From Amnibacterium setariae (GTDB taxonomy: Bacteria > Actinomycetota > Actinomycetes > Actinomycetales > Microbacteriaceae): a DNA stretch of 64,000 nucleotides. Every line of letters begins with the position of its first letter. Position 1 is the first letter of the stretch. Below the pieces are notes generated by a model. The model saw only the letters and a list, made by a program, of their open reading frames with translations. It was not told where the DNA came from and did no database searches. The translations under genes and the position numbers were made by a program. Positions 24,780 through 32,609 of this stretch are shown in pieces. Location of the stretch: positions 1,116,001 through 1,180,000 of the forward strand of contig NZ_QXTG01000001.1 in NCBI RefSeq assembly GCF_003581425.1, in the 5' to 3' direction.

Positions 24780-25268
24780 TCAGCCCTCGTACGGGTCGAC
24801 CTTCACGATCTTCACCTCGATGGCGCGGCCGTTCGGCGCGGTGTAGCTGACGGTGCTGCCGACCTTCGCGCCGACGATCGCGGCGCCGAGCGGGCTGCCC
24901 TCGCTGTAGACGTCGAGGCCGGAGTCGCCCGCGATCTCGCGGCTGCCGAGCAGGAAGCGCATCTCGTTGCCCGCGACCGACGCGGTGACGACGTTGCCGG
25001 GCGCGACCTCGTCGCCCGCGCCGGCCGGCTGGCCGACCTCCGCGGTGCGGAGCAGCTGGGTGAGCTGGCGGATGCGGGCCTCGATCTTGCCCTGCTCCTC
25101 CTTGGCGGCGTGGTAGCCGCCGTTCTCCTTGAGGTCGCCCTCCTCGCGGGCCTGCTCGATGCGCTTCGCGATCTCGGTGCGGCCCGGGCCCGACAGCTCC
25201 TCGAGCTCGGCGGACAGGCGGTCGTAGGCCTCCTGCGTCAGCCAGGTGACGCTGCTGGTCTGGGACAT
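24780..25268 (-). CDS. greA: transcription elongation factor GreA
   Basis: A 162-residue GreA. The N-terminal coiled coil includes LTQEAYDRLSAELEELSG and IAKRIEQAREEGDLKENGGYHAAKEEQGKIEARI, with the acidic tip DL-x-E-N-x-x-Y that enters the RNA polymerase secondary channel. The C-terminal FKBP-like part ends GLDVYSEGSPLGAAIVGAKVGSTVSYTAPNG. It rescues backtracked polymerase. ATG with CGAGGA upstream. Next to the DUF4307 gene, as in mycobacteria. Confidence 0.96.
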   Translation of the reverse strand: MSQTSSVTWLTQEAYDRLSAELEELSGPGRTEIAKRIEQAREEGDLKENGGYHAAKEEQGKIEARIRQLTQLLRTAEVGQPAGAGDEVAPGNVVTASVAGNEMRFLLGSREIAGDSGLDVYSEGSPLGAAIVGAKVGSTVSYTAPNGRAIEVKIVKVDPYEG

Positions 25269-25389
25269 GACGGTTCCTCGTCTCGGTTTCCGGCGACCCG
25301 CGCAGCCGTGGCGTCCGCCGCGCTGGACGACGACGGCCGGGACGCCGGGCGCGCGCCTCGGCGCGCCGCGGCGGATCGAATGGGGGAGT

Positions 25390-25794
25390 CTAGGCGTCCC
25401 GGCAGGAATCGATCAAGCCGTTCGACGCCCGGCGAATGGTCCGCACGGTCGTCTCGCCGGTCCGGTTCACCTGCCCGGTCGCGGGCACGGTGATCTCCGC
25501 GAGCCCCACGACGCCGCCGGTGGAGTCCTGCGCCTCGATCGCGCAGATCAGCGCCGTGCCCGAGCGGCCCGTCACGAGCCACTGCACGTCGGTGGTCTCG
25601 TCCCCGGTCACCGTGATGCCGGTCGTCGTGACCTCGAGCGCGTCGGTCGCGCCGCCGATCCCGGTCCACACGCCCCACGCGCCGACCGCGAGCACGACGA
25701 TCCCGCCGGCCGCGATCGCCCCGATGCGGCGTCGTCGACGGCGGTCGCCGGTGCGGCCGTACCGCTCCTCGAGCGCCGTGGTGCGGGTGGTCAC
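25390..25794 (-). CDS. DUF4307 membrane protein
   Basis: A 134-residue protein with a basic N-terminus (RYGRTGDRRRRRRIG), one membrane helix at about residues 26-46 and an extracellular domain with two cysteines (ALICAIEA and LIDSCRDA). It matches DUF4307, which lies next to greA across Actinobacteria (Rv1081c in M. tuberculosis). Function unknown. GTG start with GGAGGA six bases upstream. Divergent from the small membrane protein gene at 25860. Confidence 0.85.
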   Translation of the reverse strand: MTTRTTALEERYGRTGDRRRRRRIGAIAAGGIVVLAVGAWGVWTGIGGATDALEVTTTGITVTGDETTDVQWLVTGRSGTALICAIEAQDSTGGVVGLAEITVPATGQVNRTGETTVRTIRRASNGLIDSCRDA

Positions 25795-25820
25795 GCGTCC
25801 TCCGCCCCTCCGCCGTGAAG

Positions 25821-25857
25821 TAGATTCGTGCGGTCCGAGGCTACTTCAGGAGGACCA
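25821..25857 (+). promoter_or_regulatory. promoter and ribosome binding site of small membrane protein gene
   Basis: TAGATT at 25821-25826 is a -10 candidate. The Shine-Dalgarno AGGAGGA lies just before the GTG at 25860, so this gene, unlike many here, has a leader. Confidence 0.5.
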
Positions 25858-25859
25858 CC

Positions 25860-26081
25860 GTGCTCGCGCTGCTGCTCGCGGCGACGCCCTCCCCGTCGCC
25901 CTCGTCCTCGCCGTTCGACGAGGCCAGCATCACGCCCGGCGTGGTCGGCTTCATCGCGATCCTGCTGGTGACGCTCGCGACGCTCGCGCTGATCGTCGAC
26001 ATGGTCCGCCGCGTCCGCCGGATCCGGTACCGCTCCGAGCTCGCCGAGCGCCGCGCGGGGGAGCACCCGCCCGGGTCCTGA
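25860..26081 (+). CDS. small single-pass membrane protein
   Basis: A 73-residue protein: a short N-terminal Ser/Pro-rich stretch, then a transmembrane helix at about residues 27-50 (GVVGFIAILLVTLATLALIVDM), then a basic tail RRVRRIRYRSELAERR. It occupies the position of the small membrane protein Rv1083, beside greA/DUF4307 and hemolysin III in mycobacteria; the mca gene found between them there is absent here. GTG start with a strong Shine-Dalgarno. Function unknown. Confidence 0.75.
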   Translation: MLALLLAATPSPSPSSSPFDEASITPGVVGFIAILLVTLATLALIVDMVRRVRRIRYRSELAERRAGEHPPGS

Positions 26082-26083
26082 CC

Positions 26084-26833
26084 TCAGGCGACGGGGTGGA
26101 GGGCGATCAGCAGGGTCGCCGTCCAGTGGCAGAGGAACGCGAGCACCGTGCAGGTGTGGAAGATCTCGTGGAACCCGAACCGGCCGGGGAAGGGGTTCGG
26201 GCGCTTGAAGCCGTAGGCCAGCGCCCCGACCGTGTAGAGCAGCCCGCCGACGACGACCAGCACCATCATCGCGGCGTTCGCCTCGAACAGCGGCACGAAG
26301 TAGACGACCGCGGCCCAGCCGAGCCCGAGGTAGATCGGCACGTACAGCCAGCGGGGCGCGCCCACCCAGAACACGCGGAACGCGATGCCGATCAGGGCCC
26401 CCGCCCACACGACGGCGAGCAGGACGACGCCCTGGGCCGGCGGCAGCGCCAGCAGCGACAGCGGCGTGTAGGTGCCGGCGATGAGCAGGAAGATGTTCGC
26501 GTGGTCGACGCGCTTCAGCGCGAGCTTCACCCTCGGCGACCAGTCCACCCGGTGGTACAGCGCCGAGTTGCCGAACAGCAGGATCGACGTCAGCGCGAAC
26601 ACGACGCACGCCCAGCGCGCCTCGGCGTCCGACGCGAGCGCGACGAGGACCAGGCCCGCGATCGCGGCGATCGGGGCCGTGACCGCGTGGATCCAGCCCC
26701 GCCAGGTCGGCTTCCGCTCGAGGTGCGCCGCGTCCGTGGCCTCCTCGAGGAGGGGGAGGTGGGCCGGCTCGGCGGCGGGCTCCGCGCTCGTCGCGGCGGC
26801 GACGGCGGTCGGGCGCTGCTCCCTCGATGCCAT
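26084..26833 (-). CDS. hemolysin III family (YqfA/PAQR) membrane protein
   Basis: A 249-residue seven-helix protein of the HlyIII/PAQR family. The first 45 residues are a charged, Ala-rich cytoplasmic tail. RGWIHAVTAPIAAIAGLVLV starts helix 1. GNSALYHRVDWSPRVKLALKRVDHANIFLLIAGTYTPL carries the family His/Asp metal ligands (S-x-x-Y-H and D-H-x-x-I). FGFHEIFHTCTVLAFLCHW supplies the C-terminal HxxxH. The name hemolysin is historical; PAQR proteins are thought to be membrane hydrolases or sensors. Leaderless: TACCCT lies six bases before the ATG. Confidence 0.88.
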   Translation of the reverse strand: MASREQRPTAVAAATSAEPAAEPAHLPLLEEATDAAHLERKPTWRGWIHAVTAPIAAIAGLVLVALASDAEARWACVVFALTSILLFGNSALYHRVDWSPRVKLALKRVDHANIFLLIAGTYTPLSLLALPPAQGVVLLAVVWAGALIGIAFRVFWVGAPRWLYVPIYLGLGWAAVVYFVPLFEANAAMMVLVVVGGLLYTVGALAYGFKRPNPFPGRFGFHEIFHTCTVLAFLCHWTATLLIALHPVA

Positions 26834-26839
26834 GCGACG

Positions 26840-26887
26840 AGGGTAGTCGGCAAGCCCCGGGCCGGGACCGGCGTTCAGGCGTAGCGT
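26840..26887. promoter_or_regulatory. divergent leaderless promoters (hemolysin III / cis-prenyltransferase)
   Basis: Minus strand: TACCCT (26840-26845) six bases before the ATG at 26833. Plus strand: TAGCGT (26882-26887) six bases before the GTG at 26894. Confidence 0.6.
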
Positions 26888-26893
26888 GGGCGG

Positions 26894-27670
26894 GTGCGGG
26901 GACGAGGGGTGCGGCTGCGCCGGCCCTTCTACTCGATCTACCAGCGGCGCCTCCGCCACAACCTCGGCTCGTCGGCGCTGCCGAAGCACATCGCGATGAT
27001 CCTCGACGGCAACCGCCGCTGGGCGCGTCTCGCGGGCCTCGGCGCGGCCGAGCACGGGCACCGCGCCGGCGCGGACAAGCTCGTCGAGTTCGCGGGCTGG
27101 GTGGACGCGCTGCGCATCCCGCACGTCACCTTCTACCTGCTGTCGACCGACAACCTCCGCGGGCGGGCCGACGCGGAGCTGACCGCGCTGTTCGACATCA
27201 TCGGCACGCTCGCGCTCGACCTGTCGGCGCGCTGGCGCATCCAGCACGTGGGGACGACGGAGGGGCTGCCGGAGGCGCTGCTCGCCGCGCTCCGCACGGC
27301 CGAGGCGCAGGGCGCGGGGAAGCCGGGCCTCCACATCAACCTCGCCGTCGGCTACGGCGGCCGCACCGAGATCGCGCACGCGATGCGGAGCATCGTGGCG
27401 GAGCACGCCGCGGAGGGCGGCACGCTCGACACGCTCTCCGACCGCCTCGACCCCGAGCTGATCGCCGCGCACCTCTACACGACCGGGCAGCCGGACCCGG
27501 ACCTCGTGATCCGGACGTCGGGGGAGCAGCGGCTGTCCGACTTCATGGTCTGGCAGAGCGCGCACAGCGAGTTCTACTTCGTGGAGGCGCTCGGCCCCGA
27601 CCTCCGCGAGGTCGACTTCCTGCGCGCGCTCCGCTCCTACGCCCAGCGGCAGCGCCGCTACGGCGCCTGA
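26894..27670 (+). CDS. cis-prenyltransferase (Z-farnesyl/undecaprenyl diphosphate synthase family)
   Basis: A 258-residue UppS-family enzyme. LPKHIAMILDGNRRWARLAGL near residue 29 has the catalytic Asp and the isoprenyl phosphate-binding DGNRRWA. TFYLLSTDNLRGRAD near residue 78 and DLVIRTSGEQRLSDFMVWQSAHSEFYF near residue 200 are the other conserved blocks. The position next to hemolysin III matches Rv1086, which makes Z,E-farnesyl diphosphate for decaprenyl phosphate, so a short-chain product is plausible. A lipid carrier is needed for peptidoglycan and other glycans. Confidence 0.9.
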   Translation: MRGRGVRLRRPFYSIYQRRLRHNLGSSALPKHIAMILDGNRRWARLAGLGAAEHGHRAGADKLVEFAGWVDALRIPHVTFYLLSTDNLRGRADAELTALFDIIGTLALDLSARWRIQHVGTTEGLPEALLAALRTAEAQGAGKPGLHINLAVGYGGRTEIAHAMRSIVAEHAAEGGTLDTLSDRLDPELIAAHLYTTGQPDPDLVIRTSGEQRLSDFMVWQSAHSEFYFVEALGPDLREVDFLRALRSYAQRQRRYGA

Positions 27671-27740
27671 CGGCGCCCCGCGCGACCGGGCCCGACCGGA
27701 CACCGGGGCCTTCCGGGCGCCGCTACGCTCGGTGATCGCC

Positions 27741-28868
27741 ATGGACGCCCTCACCGACTACCTCGACGGCTTCGGGGAGGAGCCCGGGTACCTCGACTTC
27801 GCGGCGTTCGGCCCGATCTCCGCCGCGGTGCTGGCGGAGACGGCGGCGCAGGAGGACCTCGTGCGGCGCGCCCGCTACGGCGCGCGGGAGCGGCTCGAGC
27901 AGGGCGCCCTGCGGCTGCGCGACGCGGCCGCGGTCGCGACCGGCTTCCGCGCCGACCAGATCGCCTTCCAGCCGTCGACCGGGCAGGGGATCCTGCAGGC
28001 CGTGTACGGCCTCGCGGGCGGCCTGCTCGTGTCGCGCGCCGACTACCCGGCCCTGCCGCTCACCGCCCAGCGGGCGGCGGAGGCGATGCAGGTCGTCACG
28101 CCGGTGCGGCTCGAGCCCGACGACGGGCGCGTCACGCCGGGCGCCGTCCGCGACGCGCTGACCGGCACGACGATGGCGGTGCTCGTCAGCGCCGTCGACG
28201 CGCGCACGGGCGCGGTCGCGGACCTCGACGGCATCCGGCAGGTGATCGGCGACCGGCTGCTGATCGTCGACGCCGTGCAGGCGCTCGGCGCGGTCGACCT
28301 GCCGTGGTCCGCGGCCGACGTGATCGCGTGCGGCGGCCAGAAGTGGCTGCGGGCTGGCTGGGGCGCCGGCTTCCTCGCCGTCTCCGACCGCGCCGCGAAC
28401 CGGCTGACCCCGGTGCTCTCCGGCGAGGGCGGCACCGGCGAGGACGTCGTGTACGACGAGGTGCTGCCGCCCGCCGAGGGCGCGGCCGGCATGCAGGTCT
28501 CCCGCCCCGACCCCGTCGCGGCCGCGCGGCTCGCCGCCGCGCTCGAGGACCTGACGCACGCGGGCCCCGCGGCCGTGGCCGCCGCCGTCGCCGAGCGCGC
28601 CGCACGCGTCATCGCGCTCGCCGACGAGTTCGGGGTCCCGGTGGTCTCGCCGCGCGCCGACGGCGACCGCGCCGGCATCGTCGTGCTCGAGCCGCTGCCC
28701 GAGCGGCTGACGGCGCTCACGGCCGCCCTGTTCAACCACGGCGTCTCGGTGACCATCCGGGACGGGCGCGTGCGGATCTCCCCGCACGCGGGAACCACGG
28801 AGGAGACGATCGCCATGCTCCGCACCGCCCTGTCCGCCTACGCGACCGCCGTGCGGCCCGTCCGATGA
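27741..28868 (+). CDS. class V aminotransferase family protein
   Basis: A 375-residue PLP enzyme of fold type I. LDFAAFGPISAAVL near residue 14 and IAFQPSTGQGILQAVYGLAGG near residue 74 form the cofactor phosphate region. LLIVDAVQALGAVDLPW near residue 174 has the Asp that holds the PLP ring, and IACGGQKWLRAGWGAGFLAV near residue 196 the Schiff-base Lys. SVTIRDGRVRISPHAGTTEETI is the typical end. Cysteine-desulfurase-like or kynureninase-like activity is possible; the substrate is unknown. ATG at 27741 is chosen; the GTG at 27732 is only two bases from the TACGCT box at 27724-27729. Overlaps the HAD gene by four bases. Confidence 0.85.
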   Translation: MDALTDYLDGFGEEPGYLDFAAFGPISAAVLAETAAQEDLVRRARYGARERLEQGALRLRDAAAVATGFRADQIAFQPSTGQGILQAVYGLAGGLLVSRADYPALPLTAQRAAEAMQVVTPVRLEPDDGRVTPGAVRDALTGTTMAVLVSAVDARTGAVADLDGIRQVIGDRLLIVDAVQALGAVDLPWSAADVIACGGQKWLRAGWGAGFLAVSDRAANRLTPVLSGEGGTGEDVVYDEVLPPAEGAAGMQVSRPDPVAAARLAAALEDLTHAGPAAVAAAVAERAARVIALADEFGVPVVSPRADGDRAGIVVLEPLPERLTALTAALFNHGVSVTIRDGRVRISPHAGTTEETIAMLRTALSAYATAVRPVR

Positions 28869-29722
28869 CGATCACCGGGCCCGGCCGCACCCTCTGGGTG
28901 AGCGACCTCGACGACACCCTGCTCGGGCCGGACGGGCTGCTGGAGCCCGCGACGCGCGACGCCCTCGCCCGGCTCATCGCCGACGGCGTCGACTTCACCG
29001 TCGCGACGGCCCGCTCGCCGCACACCGCGTTCTCCGCCCTCGACGGCGTGCCGCTCGCGCTGCCGCTCGTCGCCTACGGCGGCGCGACCGCGGTCGACCC
29101 GACCGAGCGCGGCCCGCTGTGGTGGGAGCACTTCGACGCGCGGTCGCTCGCGCCCCTCGTCGGCGCGGCGCTCGCGGCGGGCGTGACCCCGCTCGTGTTC
29201 TGGCTCGACGGCGACCGGGACAAGGTCAGCTGGGTGCGCGGCGCCGAGACCAGCGGCGTGGACGCCTTCCTCGAGACCCGGCAGGGCGACCCGCGGCTCG
29301 CGCCGGTCGACGGCTGGGACGAGGTCGACCACGACCGCGGCTTCTTCGTCAGCATCCGCGGCGAGTACCCGGTCGTGCGGCGGCTGTCCCGGATGATCCG
29401 CGCGATCTCGTGGGGCACGGGCTGCTCGCTGGCGCTCGCGGGCAGCCGCGAGAGCGGCGTCGGCGTCCTCGACGTCACGCCGTCGACCGCGACGAAGGGC
29501 ACCGGCGTCCGCCGCGTCGCGGAGGAGCACGGCTTCACCCGGATCGTCGCGTTCGGCGACGGCGCCAACGACCTGCCGCTGTTCGCGGAGGCCGACGAGT
29601 CGTGGGCCGTCGCGGGCGCGGACGACGAGGTGAAGGCCGCGGCGACGGGCGTCCTCGACGACCGCCCCGACGCGGTCGTCGCCTTCCTCGCCGAGCGGGC
29701 GGCGGCGCGCGCCGAGGTCTGA
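28865..29722 (+). CDS. HAD superfamily hydrolase (Cof/mannosyl-3-phosphoglycerate phosphatase type)
   Basis: A 285-residue HAD phosphatase. LWVSDLDDTLLGPDGLLEPATRDALARLIADG at residue 10 is motif I (DLDDT), FTVATARS motif II, and RIVAFGDGANDLPLFAEADESWAVAGADDEVKAAAT near residue 230 motif IV. The cap lies between (type C2, with a WYDH-like acidic and aromatic stretch). It dephosphorylates sugar phosphates in the family; the substrate is unknown. Its ATG overlaps the aminotransferase stop, so the two are coupled. Confidence 0.87.
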   Translation: MTITGPGRTLWVSDLDDTLLGPDGLLEPATRDALARLIADGVDFTVATARSPHTAFSALDGVPLALPLVAYGGATAVDPTERGPLWWEHFDARSLAPLVGAALAAGVTPLVFWLDGDRDKVSWVRGAETSGVDAFLETRQGDPRLAPVDGWDEVDHDRGFFVSIRGEYPVVRRLSRMIRAISWGTGCSLALAGSRESGVGVLDVTPSTATKGTGVRRVAEEHGFTRIVAFGDGANDLPLFAEADESWAVAGADDEVKAAATGVLDDRPDAVVAFLAERAAARAEV

Positions 29723-29789
29723 CGCCCCGCGTCCATCCCTCGTCCTCGCGTCGTCCTCGCGTCGTCCACCGGCCGTCGGAGGCGTGCCG

Positions 29790-29900
29790 TACGGTGTGCC
29801 GCATCGGGTACCTCACCCGGTCCGGGACGGCATCTGCGGCTCGCGACGACAGGAGGCGCGCATGGTCCCGGTGGGAAGGCGATCCGGGGAGGTCGGCTGA
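29790..29900 (+). promoter_or_regulatory. phoH leader with -10 box and a 12-codon upstream ORF
   Basis: TACGGT at 29790-29795 is a -10 candidate. At 29862-29900 a 12-codon frame (MVPVGRRSGEVG) starts with ATG, five bases after AGGAGG, and ends 24 bases before the phoH start, which has its own Shine-Dalgarno (AAAGAGG). It could be a leader peptide or an unrelated small peptide. Confidence 0.35.
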
Positions 29901-29924
29901 TCTCTCCCGGGGGAAAGAGGCCAC

Positions 29925-31286
29925 GTGCCTGACGCGCTGTCCGCCCAGTCCCTGCCGGCGAGCCCGGCCGAGCCCGCCACGGCGGCGAGCACCGGGACGC
30001 GCACCTTCGTGCTCGACACCTCGGTGCTGCTGTCCGATCCGAAGGCCCCGTTCCGCTTCGCGGAGCACGCGGTCGTGCTCCCGGTCGTGGTGATCTCCGA
30101 GCTCGAGGGCAAGCGGAACGACCCGGAGATCGGCTACTTCGCGCGGCAGGCGCTGCGGAACCTCGACGAGCTCCGCGTCCAGCACGAGCGGCTCGACTTC
30201 CCGGTGCCGGTCGGCGAGGGCGGCTCCCTCCGCGTCGAGCTGAACCACTCGAACATGAGCGTGCTGCCGAACGGCCTGCAGCTCGGCGGCAACGACGCGC
30301 GCATCCTCGCCGTCGCGCAGAACCTCGCGAACGACGGCCTCGAGGTCACGGTGGTGTCGAAGGACCTGCCGATGCGCGTGAAGGCGGCCTCCATCGGCCT
30401 CACCGCCGAGGAGTACACGGCCGAGCAGGCGGTCGACACCGGCTACAGCGGCGTCGCGGAGCTCGCGGTCGGCGCCGACGCGCTCGACGCGCTGTACGAC
30501 GAGCACCGGGCCTCCGCGCCCGAGGCCGAGGGCCTGCCGATCAACACCGGCGTCGTGCTCTCCTCCGAGCGCGGCAGCGCGCTCGCCCGCGTGGTCGGCA
30601 GGCGCGGCGAGCTGAAGCTCGTGCGAGGCGACCGCGACGTGTTCGGCCTGCACGGCCGCAGCGCCGAGCAGCGGCTCGCGATCGACCTGCTCACCGACCC
30701 CGAGGTCGGCATCGTCTCGCTCGGCGGGCGCGCGGGCACGGGCAAGAGCGCGCTCGCGCTCTGCGCCGCGCTCGAGGCCGTGCTCGAGCGGCAGCAGCAC
30801 CGCCGGATCATGGTGTTCCGGCCGCTGTACGCGGTCGGCGGGCAGGAGCTCGGCTACCTGCCGGGCGACGCCGCCGAGAAGATGAACCCCTGGGGGCAGG
30901 CGGTCTTCGACACCCTGGGCGCGGTCGTGTCGCAGAACGTGATCGACGAGGTCGTCGAGCGGGGCGTGCTCGAGGTGCTGCCGCTGACCCACATCCGCGG
31001 CCGCAGCCTGCACGACGCGTTCGTGATCGTCGACGAGGCGCAGTCGCTCGAGCGCAACGTGCTGCTCACCGTGCTGTCGCGGATCGGGCAGAACTCGCGG
31101 GTCGTGCTCACCCACGACGTCGCCCAGCGCGACAACCTCCGGGTCGGTCGGCACGACGGCGTCGCGAGCGTGATCGAGACGCTGAAGGGCCACCCGCTGT
31201 TCGGCCACGTCACGCTCACCCGCTCGGAGCGCAGCGCGATCGCGGCCCTCGTCACGGAGATGCTGGAGTCGAACGAGCTCTCCTGA
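29925..31286 (+). CDS. phoH: PIN domain-PhoH fusion ATPase (PhoH2-like)
   Basis: A 453-residue protein. Residues about 25-170 form a PIN nuclease domain ([22 protein letters not shown]; an acidic [12 protein letters not shown] later), and residues about 245-450 the PhoH ATPase with Walker [14 protein letters not shown] and Walker [17 protein letters not shown]. Mycobacterial PhoH2 combines unwinding and RNase activity and is paired with the small antitoxin PhoAT. No PhoAT-like coding frame is apparent upstream, only a 12-codon ORF. GTG start. A long palindrome follows the stop. Confidence 0.93.
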   Translation: MPDALSAQSLPASPAEPATAASTGTRTFVLDTSVLLSDPKAPFRFAEHAVVLPVVVISELEGKRNDPEIGYFARQALRNLDELRVQHERLDFPVPVGEGGSLRVELNHSNMSVLPNGLQLGGNDARILAVAQNLANDGLEVTVVSKDLPMRVKAASIGLTAEEYTAEQAVDTGYSGVAELAVGADALDALYDEHRASAPEAEGLPINTGVVLSSERGSALARVVGRRGELKLVRGDRDVFGLHGRSAEQRLAIDLLTDPEVGIVSLGGRAGTGKSALALCAALEAVLERQQHRRIMVFRPLYAVGGQELGYLPGDAAEKMNPWGQAVFDTLGAVVSQNVIDEVVERGVLEVLPLTHIRGRSLHDAFVIVDEAQSLERNVLLTVLSRIGQNSRVVLTHDVAQRDNLRVGRHDGVASVIETLKGHPLFGHVTLTRSERSAIAALVTEMLESNELS

Positions 31287-31313
31287 CCCCGTCGCGGATC
31301 CGCACTTCCTCCG

Positions 31314-31390
31314 CGGATCCGCAGTTCTCGCCCGACACGCCGCAGCCGGCACCCTCCGGCCCGGCGTGTCGCGGCAGAACTGCGGATCCG
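31314..31390 (+). repeat. long intergenic palindrome after phoH
   Basis: Inverted 29-base arms (31314-31342 and 31362-31390) that match at 26 of 29 positions, separated by 19 bases, starting 28 bases after the phoH stop. The start of the left arm (GCGGATCCGCA) is repeated at 31294-31304. It could terminate phoH transcription or be a dispersed repeat. Confidence 0.75.
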
Positions 31391-31583
31391 TGAAGGCCTG
31401 TGGAGGACGGGCGGCTCGCTCGCCTTCGCCCTGGCCCGTCGTCTCGTCGTCTCGGCACCCTGGACACGCTCGTGCGGCTGCCGCAGGAGCTCGCGCCCAC
31501 GACGCCGCTCGCCGAGATCTCCCGGACGCTCGAGCGCTCCGGGGGACCTGCCCCACTGCGTCGGCGACGCGGTCGTCTGGGCG

Positions 31584-31904
31584 GTGCTGCGGGCGCTCAT
31601 GAGCATCGGCCACCTCGCCGTGCTGCTGCCGGCGCATCCGCGCCTCCGCTCCGTCGTCGAGCCCACAGGACCGCTCGCCGCAGCGGCGCTCGGCGCCCTC
31701 CTGCTCGGCGGAGCGGGCTTCTTCCACTGGTGGAGCGCGTTCGCGACGGCCATGTCGGTGTCGGACGAGCTGCCGCCCGGCGCCGGAGGAACCACCGGCC
31801 TCGGCATGCTGATCGTGCTGGGCGGGCTGCTCGCGGGCGTCATCGGTGCCGTGCTCGGTGTCGTCGTCCTGGTCCGCGCGGCGAGGCGGAGCGCACCGGC
31901 CTGA
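31584..31904 (+). CDS. small membrane protein, possibly the 3' part of a frameshifted gene
   Basis: A 106-residue frame from GTG 31584 (or ATG 31599) with two transmembrane helices (about residues 30-52 and 71-98) and a basic tail. No family recognised. The coding signal (GC at third codon positions) continues upstream of the GTG: the frame reads DLPHCVGDAVVWAVLRA back to about 31545, and the frame one base off reads DTLVRLPQELAPTTPLAEISRTLERSG upstream. The shift falls in a run of five G at 31541-31545. The full gene may start near 31450 or 31400 and carry a one-base insertion, real or a sequencing error. Confidence 0.5.
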   Translation: MLRALMSIGHLAVLLPAHPRLRSVVEPTGPLAAAALGALLLGGAGFFHWWSAFATAMSVSDELPPGAGGTTGLGMLIVLGGLLAGVIGAVLGVVVLVRAARRSAPA

Positions 31905-31950
31905 TCGGCCGGGCTGTGGAGAACGCGCGCCGCCGCTGCGACGCGCGCTC

Positions 31951-31956
31951 TAGCCT
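31951..31956 (+). promoter_or_regulatory. -10 box of leaderless prepilin peptidase gene
   Basis: TAGCCT, six bases before the GTG at 31963. Confidence 0.5.
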
Positions 31957-31962
31957 CCCGGC

Positions 31963-32487
31963 GTGCTCGCCGTCGTCCGCCGCCTCCCGCGGGAGGAGCT
32001 CCTGCCCGTCGCGGGCCTGATCGTCGTCGCCGTCGCGGCGATCGGCGCGCGGCCGGTGCTGCTCGGGTTCGTCTGGCTCGCGCTCGTCACGCCCCGGCTC
32101 GTCGCGGTGGACCTCGCCGAGCACCGCCTGCCGGACCGGTTCGTGCTGCCCGGCTACCCGGTCGTGCTCGCAGCGGTGCTGCTGCAGGCGTGGTCGGACG
32201 GCACCGCAGCCGCCGGCCCGGTCCTCGCCGGGCTCGCCTGCGGGCTCGTGCTGCTGCTGCTCCACCTCACGGGCGGGCTCGGGCTCGGCGACGTGAAGCT
32301 CGCGCCGCTGCTCGGCGCGCTCGCGGGCGCCGCCGTTCCCGGCGCCGCCGTCCTCTGGCTCGTGCTCGCGTTCCTCGTCGGCGGGATCGCGGCGGTCGTC
32401 GTCCTCGTCCGCCGCGGCCCGGGCGCCCGGATGCCGTTCGGTCCGCCGATGCTCCTCGCCGCCTGGACGGTGCTGCTGCTCGCCTGA
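31963..32487 (+). CDS. A24 family prepilin peptidase
   Basis: A 174-residue membrane protein of the peptidase A24 family. VDLAEHRLPDRFVLPGYPVV near residue 47 carries the first catalytic Asp in its D-x6-P context, and GGLGLGDVKLAPLLGAL near residue 104 the second (GxGxGDxKL). Six or so transmembrane helices. It lacks the N-terminal methyltransferase domain of TapA/PilD, as is common for actinobacterial type IV pilus (Flp/Tad) enzymes. It cleaves prepilin leaders, but no pilin genes are in this window. Confidence 0.87.
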   Translation: MLAVVRRLPREELLPVAGLIVVAVAAIGARPVLLGFVWLALVTPRLVAVDLAEHRLPDRFVLPGYPVVLAAVLLQAWSDGTAAAGPVLAGLACGLVLLLLHLTGGLGLGDVKLAPLLGALAGAAVPGAAVLWLVLAFLVGGIAAVVVLVRRGPGARMPFGPPMLLAAWTVLLLA

Positions 32488-32490
32488 CCC

Positions 32491-32560
32491 GCTCGTGCAC
32501 CCCGCCGCGGCCGGTGCGACGCCGCGCGCCGGTGCACGAGCCGCGCGGCGTCGCACGAGC
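32491..32560. repeat. interleaved inverted repeats (A-B-A'-B')
   Basis: Arm A 32491-32501 pairs with A' 32531-32541 (11 bp perfect). Arm B 32514-32528 pairs with B' 32542-32556 (15 bp perfect). The order A-B-A'-B' gives two mutually exclusive hairpins or an H-type pseudoknot. The first eight bases of A also pair with 32553-32560. It lies between the prepilin peptidase stop and the next promoter. Confidence 0.7.
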
Positions 32561-32596
32561 GCCGCGTCGCGCTCGCCGACCGGCGCGGCGGTCCTC

Positions 32597-32602
32597 TACG
32601 GT
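32597..32602 (+). promoter_or_regulatory. -10 box of leaderless membrane protein gene
   Basis: TACGGT, seven bases before the ATG at 32610. Confidence 0.5.
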
Positions 32603-32609
32603 GCAGCGC

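Noticed and set aside
27732-27740. GTG at 27732 as aminotransferase start
   Set aside because: Only two bases after the -10 hexamer TACGCT, so it would lie upstream of the transcript start; ATG 27741 fits.
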